A program made the translations under genes and the position numbers. The notes beneath the pieces were generated by a model. That model saw only the letters and a program-made list of their open reading frames with translations. It was not told the origin of the DNA and did not search any database. A DNA stretch of 64,000 nucleotides from Lysobacteraceae bacterium NML07-0707 (lineage in GTDB: Bacteria > Pseudomonadota > Gammaproteobacteria > Xanthomonadales > Xanthomonadaceae), in assembly GCA_002798295.1 (NCBI GenBank), contig NWQT01000009.1:1-64000 (forward strand), written 5' to 3'. This document shows positions 19,174-28,427 of the stretch, in pieces (positions within the stretch are counted from its first letter, which is position 1; each line of letters opens with the position of its first letter).

Positions 19174-19527
19174 TTACTGCTCGTTGTTGTTGCCCAGGCC
19201 TGCGAGCTTGGCGATTGCCCAGCCAGCGGCAAAGGCGATACCGAAGGCGGTCAGCGGACGTTCGCGGATCAGGTCGGCGGCACTGTCAATCATGTCGCGG
19301 CTTTTTTCCATCAACACGTCCATTTGTTCCTTGGCGGCAACGCCGAGGTCTTCGGCGGCATGCTTGCCGGCGACGGCGGTATCGCTGAGCTCTGCCTTGA
19401 CATAGGCAGTACCGGCACGCAGTTCTTCACCCGCAGCGGCGGCGGCACTCTTGAGAGAGTCACTGGTGTGGGCAGCGGCTTGCTTCAGGTGGCTGCCGGC
19501 TTCGGAGAGGTTTTCTTTCACGCTCAT
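19174..19527 (-). CDS. DUF883 / ElaB-YqjD-like ribosome-associated membrane protein
   Basis: 117 residues from ATG 19527 with aaggagc a few nt upstream. A long Ala-rich amphipathic helix (DSLKSAAAAAGEELRAG, AKEQMDVLMEKSRDMIDS) ends in a C-terminal membrane anchor (RPLTAFGIAFAAGWAIAKLAGL), exactly the DUF883 plan. YqjD and ElaB of E. coli tether ribosomes to the inner membrane in stationary phase; the same role here is inference. It lies 24 nt downstream of the DegP-like gene. Confidence 0.88.
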   Translation of the reverse strand: MSVKENLSEAGSHLKQAAAHTSDSLKSAAAAAGEELRAGTAYVKAELSDTAVAGKHAAEDLGVAAKEQMDVLMEKSRDMIDSAADLIRERPLTAFGIAFAAGWAIAKLAGLGNNNEQ

Positions 19528-19550
19528 GGTTTGCTCCTTGGGAGGTTGGG

Positions 19551-21005
19551 TTATTGAATCAGAATTTGCCCGCGTTGACCGTTGCGCCAAAGGCGCAGCA
19601 GCAAGCGCTGGGGTGGGTTGTGGAAACTGGCACGGAAACTTGCCAGATCGTTGAATTCGCCGCTGGAGGCGGCAAGGATGACATCGCCCTGTCGCAGCCC
19701 GCTTTGTGCTGCACGACTGCCACGGGCCACGTCACTGACCAGTACACCGCTGGCGCCCTGGCGGCGCAGCGATTCGGGGAGTTCGGCAAAGGTCACGCCG
19801 GCAAGACGCGCATCAAGGCTGGCGCCATCGCGTGCCTGCTCCCGGAGCTGTGCACTCAGTTGCAACGGCTTGCCATCGCGGCGGATATCCAGATGGATGC
19901 GGGCATTGGCCGGCTGCAGACCCTGGAAATTACGGAAAGTCTCGACGCCACTGATGCGCTGGCCATTGGCCGCGACAATCACATCGCCTGCCTGCAGACC
20001 TGCCGCTGCCGCAGAAGAATCCGGGTAAACCCGGGTGATGAGTGCGCCCTGACCCGGGGCAACACCGGCGGCCTGCGCGCTGCGCGCATCCAGGTCACGG
20101 GTTTCAATGCCGAGCGTGCCGCGTCGTACCTGACCGTTGTTTTCCAGCAGCTGCTGCATGATGCTGCGCGCAAGATTGGTGGGGATGGCAAAGCTCAGGC
20201 CAATATTGCCGGCCATCGAGCCGCGCGGGTTGAAGCTGGCGGTATTGATGCCAATCAGCCGCCCCTGCAAATCCACCAGCGCGCCGCCGGAATTGCCGGG
20301 GTTGATGCTGGCATCGGTCTGGATGAAATTCTGGAAGCCCACGCCGGGTACATTGCTGCGCCCGACAGCGGAAATGATGCCGGAGGTCACGGTCTGGCCG
20401 ACCCCAAACGGATTGCCAATGGCCACGGCGAAATCACCCACACGCAGGGTGCTGCTGTCGGTCATGGCAATGGCGCTCAGGCGCTCGGCACGGATGCGCA
20501 TCAGTGCGATATCGGTATCCGGGTCGGAGCCGAGAAACTCGGCTTTCAGTGTACGGCCATCGGCGAGCGTCACCGAAACATCGTCGGCATTTTCAATCAC
20601 ATGGTGATTGGTCAGGACATAACCTTGGGTCGCATCGACAATCACGCCCGAGCCCAGGGACTCGTCAATCCGCTCCTGGGTAAGTTCGGGAAACATGCGC
20701 CGGAATACCGGGTCATTGCCAAACGGGCTGATATGCACACGCTGCTTGGTATGCACACTGACCACCGCCGGCATCACCCGCTCCAGCATTGGCGCCAGAC
20801 TCGGGATTTGTCCGCCGCTTGTGGTTTGCGGCAACTGGCTGACCGGCAGGGCGGACTCAGGCGCAGGCTCTGCATGACCGGGCTGGGTCAGGGCATCACG
20901 CATCGCGGTAGCGGCAAAGCCACCAAAACCGGCCGCCGCTGCCAGCACCAGCAAGGTGGGCAGGGGGCGAGGATAGCGGGGGGCGTGCTTTTGATTCATT
21001 GGCAT
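19551..21005 (-). CDS. DegP/MucD-type periplasmic serine protease
   Basis: 484 residues. Signal or anchor segment (TLLVLAAAAGFGGFAATA), then the trypsin-like domain with TNHHVI (His), DTDIALMRI (Asp) and NPGNSGGAL (Ser), and two PDZ domains starting near VRRGTLGIETRD and RLAGVTFAELPE. This is the normal Do-family design: protease and chaperone for damaged envelope proteins. An ATG two codons in (20999) is an alternative start. The upstream side, where its promoter would lie, now carries IS1595 and IS3 insertions from 21161 on. Confidence 0.94.
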   Translation of the reverse strand: MPMNQKHAPRYPRPLPTLLVLAAAAGFGGFAATAMRDALTQPGHAEPAPESALPVSQLPQTTSGGQIPSLAPMLERVMPAVVSVHTKQRVHISPFGNDPVFRRMFPELTQERIDESLGSGVIVDATQGYVLTNHHVIENADDVSVTLADGRTLKAEFLGSDPDTDIALMRIRAERLSAIAMTDSSTLRVGDFAVAIGNPFGVGQTVTSGIISAVGRSNVPGVGFQNFIQTDASINPGNSGGALVDLQGRLIGINTASFNPRGSMAGNIGLSFAIPTNLARSIMQQLLENNGQVRRGTLGIETRDLDARSAQAAGVAPGQGALITRVYPDSSAAAAGLQAGDVIVAANGQRISGVETFRNFQGLQPANARIHLDIRRDGKPLQLSAQLREQARDGASLDARLAGVTFAELPESLRRQGASGVLVSDVARGSRAAQSGLRQGDVILAASSGEFNDLASFRASFHNPPQRLLLRLWRNGQRGQILIQ

Positions 21006-21160
21006 CCATCATGCAGGCAGGGCAGTGGTGTGGATGTGAAAACCGCATCCGCACATTGCCCGGCAGCTTACGACAGTGCCGGGCAACGATGAATGAATTT
21101 TTCAATAGCAGGTCAGCCACGTGTTATTACACAAATGCCGCCCTCCCAATTGATTGGTGG

Positions 21161-21896
21161 CTTAGGAAGCAAGTATGTGCAAACCAAATTCTAAGTTATT
21201 GATATAAAAGAAAAATAGGTTCTGCCGACGTTCAAAAATCAGTGAGGCCAAATTTCGACACCTTTTGCGCCTGTTTGCCATGGACTTGACCGCCACGGAT
21301 GCAGCGCAGTTGTGTGGTCTTTCCGTGCGTTCGGTCAATACCGTGTACCAACGTATCCGTGCCCGCCTGGCTCAGGAATGTGCTGCGCAGTCTCCGTTCT
21401 CGGGCGAACTTGAAGCCGATGAATCCTATTTCGGCCCCAAGCGCATCCGGGGCAAACACGGGCGTGGCGCAGGTGGCAAAACCATCGTCTTTGGCTTACT
21501 CAAACGCGGTGACTGCGTTTACACCGAAATCGTCCCCGATGCCTCCAAAGCCACGCTGCAAGCCATCATCCGCGGCAAAGTGGACCCCAACAGCATCATT
21601 CATACCGATGGTTGGCGAGGCTACGATGGGTTGGTTGATTTGGGCTTGGACAAGCACTTTCGGGTCAATCACGGTAACAACGAGTTCGTCAAAGGCTCCA
21701 GGCACGTCAACGGCATTGAGTCTTTCTGGAGCTATGCCAAACATCGGCTGGCGCAGTCTCATGGGGTACGGCGCGACAAGTTCGAGCTGCATCTCAAGGA
21801 GACCGAGTTTCGCTTCAACCATCGACACCTTGATCTCTACAAGACACTGCTTAAACTGCTCAGAGGCGACCCTCTTTGAGGTGTTTGCTTCCTAAG
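21161..21896 (+). mobile_element. IS1595-family insertion sequence
   Basis: Bounded by matching ends: cttaggaagcaa at 21161-21172 and its inverse ttgcttcctaag at 21885-21896. It encodes one transposase. No clear 8-bp target duplication is seen in the bases directly next to these ends, so the exact boundaries may lie a few bases further out or one flank may be rearranged. It sits about 155 bp upstream of the DegP-like gene and 26 bp from the next IS. Confidence 0.82.
21265..21879 (+). CDS. IS1595-family transposase
   Basis: 204 residues from TTG 21265. The DDE-type core is intact: ELEADESYFGPKRIRGKHGRG (first Asp), IIHTDGWRGYDGLVDLG (second Asp), HVNGIESFWSYAKHRL (Glu). Homology clearly extends upstream in frame to a stop at 21205-21207 (NRFCRRSKISEAKFRHLLR), but no ATG, GTG or TTG lies in that part, so the true start may be lost. 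The transposase may therefore be N-terminally damaged although its catalytic part is complete. Confidence 0.8.
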   Translation: MRLFAMDLTATDAAQLCGLSVRSVNTVYQRIRARLAQECAAQSPFSGELEADESYFGPKRIRGKHGRGAGGKTIVFGLLKRGDCVYTEIVPDASKATLQAIIRGKVDPNSIIHTDGWRGYDGLVDLGLDKHFRVNHGNNEFVKGSRHVNGIESFWSYAKHRLAQSHGVRRDKFELHLKETEFRFNHRHLDLYKTLLKLLRGDPL

Positions 21897-21922
21897 TCCC
21901 ATGCAAAAACCCCCGTCCGAAC

Positions 21923-22947
21923 TGAACTGTACCCCAAAAGTTGGACACCCATCTAAGCTTTGGGATGTTTTTCATGGCGAAGTACAGTGAGTCATTCAAA
22001 CTACGTGTAGTGCAAAGCTGCGAGGCTGAGCAGTCGGGCTTCGGTACCACAGCGCAGCGTTATGGTCTTGACCATGCGACGGTCAGGGGCTGGATCAAGG
22101 CTTATCAAGTGCATGTGGTGTACAGGGGGACGCAAGAAGTTCAGCCATTACAGTGCAGACTTCAAGTTGTCGGTGCTGCAACGGATAGAGCAAGAGGGGC
22201 TGTCGGCACGCGAGGCGCTGGTGCTATTCAATGCGCGCGCATCATCAGGGCGCTATGGCTATCGGTGTGTAACTGCCGCGCTGCGCCAGATGGGCGAGTG
22301 GGTCAACCACAAGATGGTGCAACGGCTGATGCAGTCACTGGGGCTGAAGTCGTTAGTGCGCCCGAAGCGATATCGCGCCTGGCGAGGCCAGCAGACCGAA
22401 GCACTGAATGTACTGAACCGCCAGCTCCAAACCACGCGTCCCAACCGGAAATGGGTCGCAGACGTCACCGAGTTCAATGTCCGCGCCCAGAAATGCTATC
22501 TCTCGCCGGTGCTGGATCTTTGATCGTTGCTTACACGATGCAACAGCGACCGCGTTCTCGCTGGTCAAAGACATGCTGCAAAAGGCCATCGCCAAGCTGC
22601 CGGGCAAGGACACGCCCCTCGTGCACTCGGATCAAGGCTGGCCGTATCAGATACCTGCCTGGCACCAGCAACTTGCCCAGCGTGGCCAGCCCCAGAGCAT
22701 GTCGCGCAAGGGCTACTGCCTCGACAATGCCGTCATGGAGCGCTTCTTTGCCACACTGAAGTCAGAGCTCTTTTACTTGAGACGCTTCGAGTGCATCGAG
22801 CAACTTCAGGCCGCCATTGGTCAATATATTGACGACTACAATCACGCGCGTATCAGGAGAAAACTCAAAGGCCTGAGCCCGGTGCAGTACCGGACTCAGG
22901 CCTCAACCGCTTAACCCGTAACTGTCCAAAGTTTTGGGGGCAGTTCA
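21923..22947 (+). mobile_element. IS3-family element with AAC target duplication, internally deleted
   Basis: Terminal inverted repeats: tgaactgtaccccaaaag at 21923 and its inverse ending ttttgggggcagttca at 22947. Both flanks carry AAC (21920-21922 and 22948-22950), the 3-bp duplication expected for IS3. At 1025 bp it is shorter than a full element. The same IS left a fragment at 636-866. Confidence 0.85.
21974..22914 (+). pseudogene. IS3-family transposase, decayed
   Basis: OrfA starts at ATG 21974 (MAKYSESFKLRVVQS). Near 22120 the frame shifts; KKFSHYSADFKLSVLQR then continues in another frame. Around 22235 the rest of OrfA and the start of OrfB are missing, and the text jumps to RYGYRCVTAALRQMGEW. 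OrfB then reads RKWVADVTEF (first Asp) and shifts frame again near 22520 before VHSDQGWPYQ (second Asp), RKGYCLDNAVMERFF (Glu) and RIRRKLKGLSP. A deletion plus two frameshifts make it inactive. Confidence 0.88.
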
Positions 22948-22993
22948 AACCGGATGGGGGTTGTGAGTGCTCTGCTTTGGTGCGGTGCTTACA

Positions 22994-23398
22994 TCAACGG
23001 CCGCGCTGATTGCGTTCGCGGCGCAGGTTGGGGCCGAACTCGCGTACTGAGCGTCGAGCCAGTTCGGCGTCTTGATTGGGGAAGTAATCCCCTTCCCAGC
23101 GAGTCACCAAGTCGTTTTCGAAGTGCACGACAAAGTTCTTGATCTCGGTTTTGCCGGCACGCCCACGGCGGATTGTGCTGGTGTAATCCCAGCGGTTTTG
23201 ATGGAACGGGTCGGCAATCGAGGGGGTGCCCAGCATGCTGGCGACTTGTTGGCGGCTCATGCCTACTTGCAGCTGTTCGGCACTGGCCGGGTCAATCAAG
23301 GTGCCCTGATAGATAGGCTGCTTGTAAAGCATGCCGCAACCGGCAGTGGTGATGGCAATGAAAGCAATGATGGCAAGCCTGGAAGCGGTGATGCGCAT
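22994..23398 (-). CDS. bamE: Outer-membrane assembly lipoprotein BamE (OmlA/SmpA)
   Basis: 134 residues from ATG 23398 (MRITASRLAII), which places a lipobox-like TTAGC 19-20 residues in. The mature part has QGTLIDPASAEQLQVGMSRQQVASMLGTPSI and HQNRWDYTSTIRRG, typical of BamE, a small lipoprotein of the Bam complex that inserts beta-barrel proteins. Longer in-frame starts upstream would bury the signal peptide and are rejected. It is divergent from fur, the usual arrangement in gammaproteobacteria. Confidence 0.93.
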   Translation of the reverse strand: MRITASRLAIIAFIAITTAGCGMLYKQPIYQGTLIDPASAEQLQVGMSRQQVASMLGTPSIADPFHQNRWDYTSTIRRGRAGKTEIKNFVVHFENDLVTRWEGDYFPNQDAELARRSVREFGPNLRRERNQRGR

Positions 23399-23538
23399 GA
23401 GTAGGGCAAGAGCTGTAAAGACCGGGGGATGATACACCGATGCTACGGCAAGATTGAGAATCATGCGCAAAGGGGCTGCACTTGGCGTTCAGATCAGGCA
23501 AACTTCCTGCTGACTTTTGCCAAACTGCACCTATCCGA

Positions 23539-23937
23539 ATGGACAACGACGACATCCGCAATGCTGGCCTCAAGGTAACCCATCCGCGCGTGCGCATCTT
23601 GAGCCTTCTGGAAAACGCCCGCCCGCAGCACTTGACGGCTGAAGACATTTATCGCCAGTTGATTGCCGACAATGAAGAAATCGGTCTGGCGACCGTGTAC
23701 CGGGTGCTGACCCAGTTCGAGGCTGCCGGTCTTGTGCTCAAGCACAATTTTGAGGGTGGTCAGGCAGTGTATGAAATCGACCGAGGTGAGCACCACGATC
23801 ACATGGTGGATTTGGATACCGGCAAAATCATCGAATTTGAAAGCCGCGAGATTGAACAGTTGCAGAAGGAAATCGCCGCCAAGCATGGCTATATGATCGA
23901 AGATCACGCACTGGTGCTGTACGTGCGTAAGAAATAA
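23539..23937 (+). CDS. fur: Ferric uptake regulator Fur
   Basis: 132 residues from ATG 23539 (MDNDDIRNAGLKVT). The winged-helix DNA-binding half contains THPRVRILSLLEN and GLATVYRVLTQFEAAGLV; the dimerisation half contains GEHHDHMVDL, providing His ligands. The CxxC site of enterobacterial Fur is replaced (DLDTGKIIEFE), so the structural zinc site of that type is absent. Fe2+-Fur represses iron genes; candidate targets in this window are the promoters at 41397 and 62034. Confidence 0.96.
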   Translation: MDNDDIRNAGLKVTHPRVRILSLLENARPQHLTAEDIYRQLIADNEEIGLATVYRVLTQFEAAGLVLKHNFEGGQAVYEIDRGEHHDHMVDLDTGKIIEFESREIEQLQKEIAAKHGYMIEDHALVLYVRKK

Positions 23938-23945
23938 GCTAAGAC

Positions 23946-24092
23946 TTAGAGCTTGTTCAAAATCTTTTGAGATATGAGAGCTAGGAAAGCGAGGTGGATG
24001 AACTGCAAGCTGGTATTGAGCAAGCGTTCGCAGTTCTTCCACAGTCGTCTGCATTTCTCCCGACAGGCAAAGTTGCGCTCGACAATCCAATG
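23946..24092 (-). mobile_element. IS5-family transposase, C-terminal remnant
   Basis: Minus-strand reading from 24092: HWIVERNF, RRLWKNCERLLNTSLQ and FIHLAFLALI are the conserved C-terminus of IS5-family transposases (the YREK region, here changed to FACREKCRR). It begins abruptly, joined to IS481 sequence. Together with the N-terminal piece at 24804-24885 it looks like one IS5 copy split apart. Confidence 0.8.
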
Positions 24093-24505
24093 CTGAGTCG
24101 CTCGATGCGCCTGAGCTTCTTGATGTCGATGTGCAGCAGACCGCCCATGGTTTCGTGCTCGTAGCACTGCACGGACTCGTGCGGCTGCAGACCCGACAGC
24201 CGCGACAGTCCGGCACGGGTCAGCACGCGGCTGACCGTGGCAGTGGACACGCCCACCTGCTGGGCGATCCTCGCTTGCAGCCAACACTTGCGGCGCAGCT
24301 CCACGATCAGCAAGGCGGTGCCCGGTGAGATTGCTTTCGGAGAACGTTTCGGCCGCGATGAGGCGTCGGCCAGGTAGCGCCCCAGCCATTTGCGTGCGGT
24401 GGGCGCTGTCACGCCGTGGCCGGCGGCAGCCTGTGCGGCATTCAAACCACGCCCAGTCATGTCCTGAACCATTTCAAGACGACGGGCAAAGGTTAAGTCG
24501 GGCAT
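24093..24505 (-). pseudogene. IS481-family transposase, N-terminal half only
   Basis: From ATG 24505: LTFARRLEMVQDM, AAGHGVTAPTARKWLGRYL (HTH), SSRPKRSP, LIVELRRKCWLQARIAQQVGVSTATVSRVLTRAGL (second HTH) and ETMGGLLHIDIKKLRRI, ending just where the first catalytic Asp region starts. The rest of the DDE domain is missing and replaced by the IS5 fragment. Non-functional. Confidence 0.85.
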
Positions 24506-24617
24506 TCTTATGGGTGTTCATCCGGCTGTCTCTGGAAGTTCTGGGTGTTTGGCGACTTCCAGTCGCCCAGACTAAGCTCGTGTGAACGTCAGAAACAACG
24601 TATTGAGACATCACATC
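24506..24617. other. Short spacer inside the IS mosaic
   Basis: 112 bp between the IS481 start and the IS3 orfA piece. It may hold the IS481 end (tgtctctggaagttctgggtg region), but no partner inverted repeat remains, so this cannot be tested from the window. Confidence 0.3.
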
Positions 24618-24885
24618 TAGCGATCCCAATACTTTTTTGCGATCACATCCTTCAAGGCATGAGTCTCCAGCGCCTGCTCGGCATACAAACGCTTAAGCCG
24701 ACTGTTTTCAGCCTCAAGCTCGCGCATGCGCGCCAACTCCGCAACATCCATGCCGCCATAGCGGCTCTTCCACTTGCAATACTTCGCTACACTGATCCCG
24801 TGGCTGCGTGCTTTTGTGCGCACTCTCCAGCAAAGGGTGTATAAGCTCAAATTGTTCGCGGCTGATGTCGCTCGGATAATTTCAT
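24618..24885 (-). mobile_element. IS5 N-terminus fused to IS3 OrfA remnant
   Basis: Starting at ATG 24885 the minus strand encodes an IS5-type N-terminus, DISREQFELIHPLLESAHK, reached only after a 1-nt frameshift just behind the ATG. Near 24804 it switches to an IS3 OrfA tail: HGISVAKYCKWKSRYGG, ELARMRELEAENSRLKRLYAEQ and VIAKK, with an A6G slippage-like run (gcaaaaaag), ending at 24618. Two unrelated transposons have been joined; nothing here can be active. Confidence 0.75.
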
Positions 24886-25001
24886 GCTCATGTAAAGAGC
24901 TTTTGAACAGGTCCTTAAGTCGCTCAGAGGTGAGCCGCTTTGATGCGTTTGATTCCCAAGCCCCTTGATTGAACCGGCTAACGGTGGAGCCGGGATTCAG
25001 A

Positions 25002-26591
25002 TTAATGACGGAAGTGACGCACGCCGGTGAACACCATGGCAAGGCCGTGTTCGTCGGCGGCGGCGATGACTTCGGCATCGCGCATCGAGCCGCCGGGCTG
25101 AATCACGGCTTTGATGCCGGCCGCCGCCGCAGCGTCGATGCCGTCGCGGAACGGGAAGAAGGCGTCCGAGGCCATCACTGAGCCTTCGATCTGCAATCCG
25201 GCATCCTGTGCCTTGATGCCGGCGATGCGCGCCGAATACACCCGGCTCATCTGCCCGGCGCCGACGCCGATGGTGCGGCCGTCGCGGGCATAGACGATGG
25301 CATTGGATTTGACGTACTTGGCCACTTGCCAGGCAAACAACAAATCGTCCAGCTGTGCTTCGGTGGGGGCCACGCGGCTGACTACGCGCAATTCATCGCG
25401 GCGTACTTGGTGCAGGTCGGCGCTTTGCATCAGCAGGCCGCCACCGATTTGCTTGACCTCCACCGGCGTGCCCTGGCGTGCGGCCATCGGGATGCGCAAA
25501 ACGCGCACATTGGCTTTTTTCTGGGCATATTCCAGCGCAGCGGGTGCATAGTCCGGAGCAATCAGCACTTCCACGAACTGCCGGTCAAGGATGGTCTTGC
25601 AGGTTTCGGCATCCAGCGTGTGGTTGAAGGCGATGATGCCGCCAAAGGCGCTGGTCGGGTCGGTGGCATAGGCGGCCTCGTAGGCAGCCGCTACATCGGC
25701 AGCCACGGCCACGCCACAGGGGTTGGCATGCTTGACGATGACGCAGGCCGGCGCTTCGAATTGGCGCACGCACTCCCAGGCGGCATCGGCATCGGCCAGA
25801 TTGTTGAAGGAAAGCGCTTTGCCCTGCAATTGGCTGAAGGTGGCCAGGGTGCCGGGGGCAGGGGCGACATCGCGGTAGAAGGCGGCCTGCTGGTGCGGGT
25901 TTTCGCCATAGCGCAAGTCCATCACCTTGATGGCGCTGCCATTGGCCTGTGCCGGGAAGCTGGATTTCTCGCCGTCATCATTGAGCGCCGAGAGCAGATC
26001 GCTGATGCGCGCATCGTATTGCGCCACGCGGTTGAAGGCGGCGACCGAAAGCTGCCAGCGGGTCTTGCCCGAGAGCGCGCCGGCATTGGCCTGCAATTCG
26101 GCCAGCAGCGCCGGGTATTGTGCCGGGTCGGTGGCGACTGCCACGCGGGCAAAGTTTTTCGCCGCCGAGCGCAGCATCGCAGGGCCGCCGATGTCGATGT
26201 TTTCAATCAGCTCCTCAAAACTGACATCCGGCTTTTGCGAGACTTGCTCAAACGGATACAGGTTCAGCACCAGAAGGTCGAGGGCGGCAATGCCATGCTC
26301 GGCCATCACCGCATCGTCGGTACCGGCGCGCCCCAGCAGGCCGCCGTGTACTTTCGGGTGCAGGGTCTTGACCCGGCCATCCATCATTTCCGGAAAGTCG
26401 GTGACTTCGCTGACATCCTTCACCGCAAGGCCTGCCTCGCGCAGGCTGCGCGCCGTGCCGCCGGTGGAAATAAGTTCAACATCCAGGGCTGCCAGGGCGT
26501 TGGCAAGCTCGATAAGACCGGTTTTGTCGGAAACCGAAAGCAGGGCGCGACGGATGCGGCGAGTTTCGCCGGTGACGGGTTTGAGTGACAT
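25002..26591 (-). CDS. purH: Bifunctional AICAR formyltransferase / IMP cyclohydrolase
   Basis: 529 residues, full length. The N-terminal IMP cyclohydrolase domain (about 1-200) has [17 protein letters not shown] and [17 protein letters not shown]. The C-terminal AICAR transformylase domain has [15 protein letters not shown] and [12 protein letters not shown] (catalytic Lys-His) and [10 protein letters not shown]. It performs the last two steps of purine synthesis. It sits 59 nt behind fis, the usual neighbour in many gammaproteobacteria. Confidence 0.98.
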   Translation of the reverse strand: MSLKPVTGETRRIRRALLSVSDKTGLIELANALAALDVELISTGGTARSLREAGLAVKDVSEVTDFPEMMDGRVKTLHPKVHGGLLGRAGTDDAVMAEHGIAALDLLVLNLYPFEQVSQKPDVSFEELIENIDIGGPAMLRSAAKNFARVAVATDPAQYPALLAELQANAGALSGKTRWQLSVAAFNRVAQYDARISDLLSALNDDGEKSSFPAQANGSAIKVMDLRYGENPHQQAAFYRDVAPAPGTLATFSQLQGKALSFNNLADADAAWECVRQFEAPACVIVKHANPCGVAVAADVAAAYEAAYATDPTSAFGGIIAFNHTLDAETCKTILDRQFVEVLIAPDYAPAALEYAQKKANVRVLRIPMAARQGTPVEVKQIGGGLLMQSADLHQVRRDELRVVSRVAPTEAQLDDLLFAWQVAKYVKSNAIVYARDGRTIGVGAGQMSRVYSARIAGIKAQDAGLQIEGSVMASDAFFPFRDGIDAAAAAGIKAVIQPGGSMRDAEVIAAADEHGLAMVFTGVRHFRH

Positions 26592-26650
26592 GGGCAGCAG
26601 GCCAGAGATTGGAAACGCACATTATAAAAATGTGCGCTACTGGCTGCGAG

Positions 26651-26920
26651 TCAGCCGATGCCGTATTCGCGCAGTTTCTTGCGCAAGGTGGCGCGGTGGA
26701 TGCCGAGCAACTCGGCTGCGCGGCTCTGGTTGCCGCTGCAATAGTTCAATGCTTCGATGAACAGGGGGATTTCCATCTCGCGCAATACCACTTGGTGCAG
26801 ATCACCACTGACGCAGCCATCCAGATCGTTCAGATAGCGACGCACGGACGCGGCAACGTGTTCGCGCAGTGGAACGGGCTGGCTGGCTGGAGGCTGTGGC
26901 ACGGGGCGTCCTTTGGGCAT
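26651..26920 (-). CDS. fis: Nucleoid-associated protein Fis
   Basis: 89 residues, close to the usual 98. The C-terminal Fis-type HTH is clear: [39 protein letters not shown]. The N-terminal arm is shorter and differs from E. coli. Fis bends DNA and activates rRNA promoters in fast growth. It is in the run prmA, DUF3426 gene, fis, purH. Confidence 0.95.
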   Translation of the reverse strand: MPKGRPVPQPPASQPVPLREHVAASVRRYLNDLDGCVSGDLHQVVLREMEIPLFIEALNYCSGNQSRAAELLGIHRATLRKKLREYGIG

Positions 26921-26966
26921 CTGACCGCGTGAGGGGCGCGCAGTCTAGCGTGATTCTTGCCCCATT

Positions 26967-27506
26967 TCACTGAATAGGTGAGGTGATAAAGCCGAACTGG
27001 AAGGCCACCGCCTCGCGCGCAGGCTCGCGCAGCAGCAATTGCAGGCTGGCAGTTTGTCCGGCACCAATCACTTCGGGGTGGCCTTGAGGCAGATATTCCT
27101 CCGGCGTGAAGGCGCGCTGTGCCAGTGGCTGGCCATTGCTGTCCGAGAGCGTCAGCAATAGCTGCGGCCAAGCTTGTGGCCAGGGGGCTTCATTGCGGAA
27201 GCCCGCCACCACGCGCAGCGCGCCGGGTGTGTCGGGCAGGCTGCGGATATCGTGTTCGAGCATGCGGAAAGCGCTGGCATCACGCCATAGCGGCAGGCTG
27301 CAACCAAGAACTGCGCAGGCTTTTTCCGCCAGCGGACGGGTGCTGGCGGAGGCCGCCAGGGTGCCACGGCCAGCGAGTAAAACCAGCATTACAAGACTGA
27401 CCAGCAGCACGCCACAGGCCAGCCAGATAGCCGGGCTGGCCTCCGGGGCGGTTACTTCATCGTGGTTGGCGATAAAGCTGGGCGTGTCTTGGGTAGTCTG
27501 GCTCAT
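26967..27506 (-). CDS. DUF3426 membrane protein
   Basis: 179 residues from ATG 27506. A short polar N-terminus (no CxxC zinc ribbon, which many DUF3426 proteins carry) is followed by one membrane helix ([21 protein letters not shown]) and a beta-rich extracytoplasmic domain ([50 protein letters not shown]). The start overlaps the prmA stop by 4 nt. Its position between prmA and fis is usual for this family; the function is unknown. Confidence 0.87.
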   Translation of the reverse strand: MSQTTQDTPSFIANHDEVTAPEASPAIWLACGVLLVSLVMLVLLAGRGTLAASASTRPLAEKACAVLGCSLPLWRDASAFRMLEHDIRSLPDTPGALRVVAGFRNEAPWPQAWPQLLLTLSDSNGQPLAQRAFTPEEYLPQGHPEVIGAGQTASLQLLLREPAREAVAFQFGFITSPIQ

Positions 27507-28426
27507 GGTTGATTCTTGCGGCGGGCGGTAATCCGAACCCAGTCTTCCTGCGTGGCAATCTGGAAATCCTCGAACCATGGAGCATAACGCAGCAGCAGCT
27601 CGTCTTCTTGCCCTTTGAGGATGCCGGACATCGCCAGTACGCCTGCGGGGGCGAGCTGGGCGCTGATGACGCCGGCCAGCTCATCCAGAGCGCTGGCGAG
27701 GATATTGGCAAGTACCACCGGATACTGGCGGGTGGGTGCCGCCTCGGGCAGATACACCTGCATTTGCGCGCCCAAACCATTGCGTGCGGCATTATCGGTG
27801 GTGGCCACGATGGCCTGCGGGTCATTGTCGATACCTATTGCATGGGCGGCGCCCAGCTTCAGCGCTGCCAGTGCGAGGATGCCGCTGCCGCAGCCAAAAT
27901 CCAGCACTTCACGGCCTTGCAGCACACCGGCATCAGCCAGTTCATCCAGCCACTCCAGGCACAGTGCCGTGGTGGGGTGGGTGCCGGAGCCAAACGCCAG
28001 GCCAGGATCGAGCCGGATGACGGCGGCATCGGGCGTTTGTGCGGCTTCTGGCAGGGCATGATCCCAGGGCACAATCCAGGTGCGATGACCAAACCGCATC
28101 GGTTGGAACTGATCCAGCCAGGCGCGTTCCCAGTCCTGGTCTTCCACCGTTTCAAACGCCAGTGCCGACCAGTCGAGTGAAGGTGTGGACTCAAGCTGCG
28201 CACGCAGTGCCCCGGCATCGGTATCGCCCTCGAACAAGGCCGAGAGCAGCATCTGCTGCCAGAGTGGGGTTTCACCTACGCCTGGCTCGAAAATCGCCTG
28301 CTCATCCGGGGTTTGGGCATCGGCGTCTTGCAAGGTCACCGACAGCGCACCGGCATTTTCCAGCGCGACCTCGTAGGCCGGGAACTGGGCTTGGGAAACG
28401 GGGAGTGTGAGTTGCAGCCAGGGCAT
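27503..28426 (-). CDS. prmA: Ribosomal protein L11 methyltransferase
   Basis: 307 residues from ATG 28426 ([10 protein letters not shown]), one nt past the stop of the NYN gene. The N-terminal substrate-recognition domain is followed by the methylase domain with [38 protein letters not shown] (SAM motif I) and [10 protein letters not shown] (motif IV N-P-I-L type). It trimethylates L11. Longer in-frame upstream starts overlap the NYN gene and are rejected. Confidence 0.96.
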   Translation of the reverse strand: MPWLQLTLPVSQAQFPAYEVALENAGALSVTLQDADAQTPDEQAIFEPGVGETPLWQQMLLSALFEGDTDAGALRAQLESTPSLDWSALAFETVEDQDWERAWLDQFQPMRFGHRTWIVPWDHALPEAAQTPDAAVIRLDPGLAFGSGTHPTTALCLEWLDELADAGVLQGREVLDFGCGSGILALAALKLGAAHAIGIDNDPQAIVATTDNAARNGLGAQMQVYLPEAAPTRQYPVVLANILASALDELAGVISAQLAPAGVLAMSGILKGQEDELLLRYAPWFEDFQIATQEDWVRITARRKNQP

Positions 28427-28427
28427 G

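Noticed and set aside
19554..21092. Long plus-strand frame opposite the DegP-like gene
   Set aside because: Low-complexity shadow of the protease; no known family and no ribosome-binding site.
25326..26588. Plus-strand frame opposite purH
   Set aside because: Shadow frame of a certain gene.
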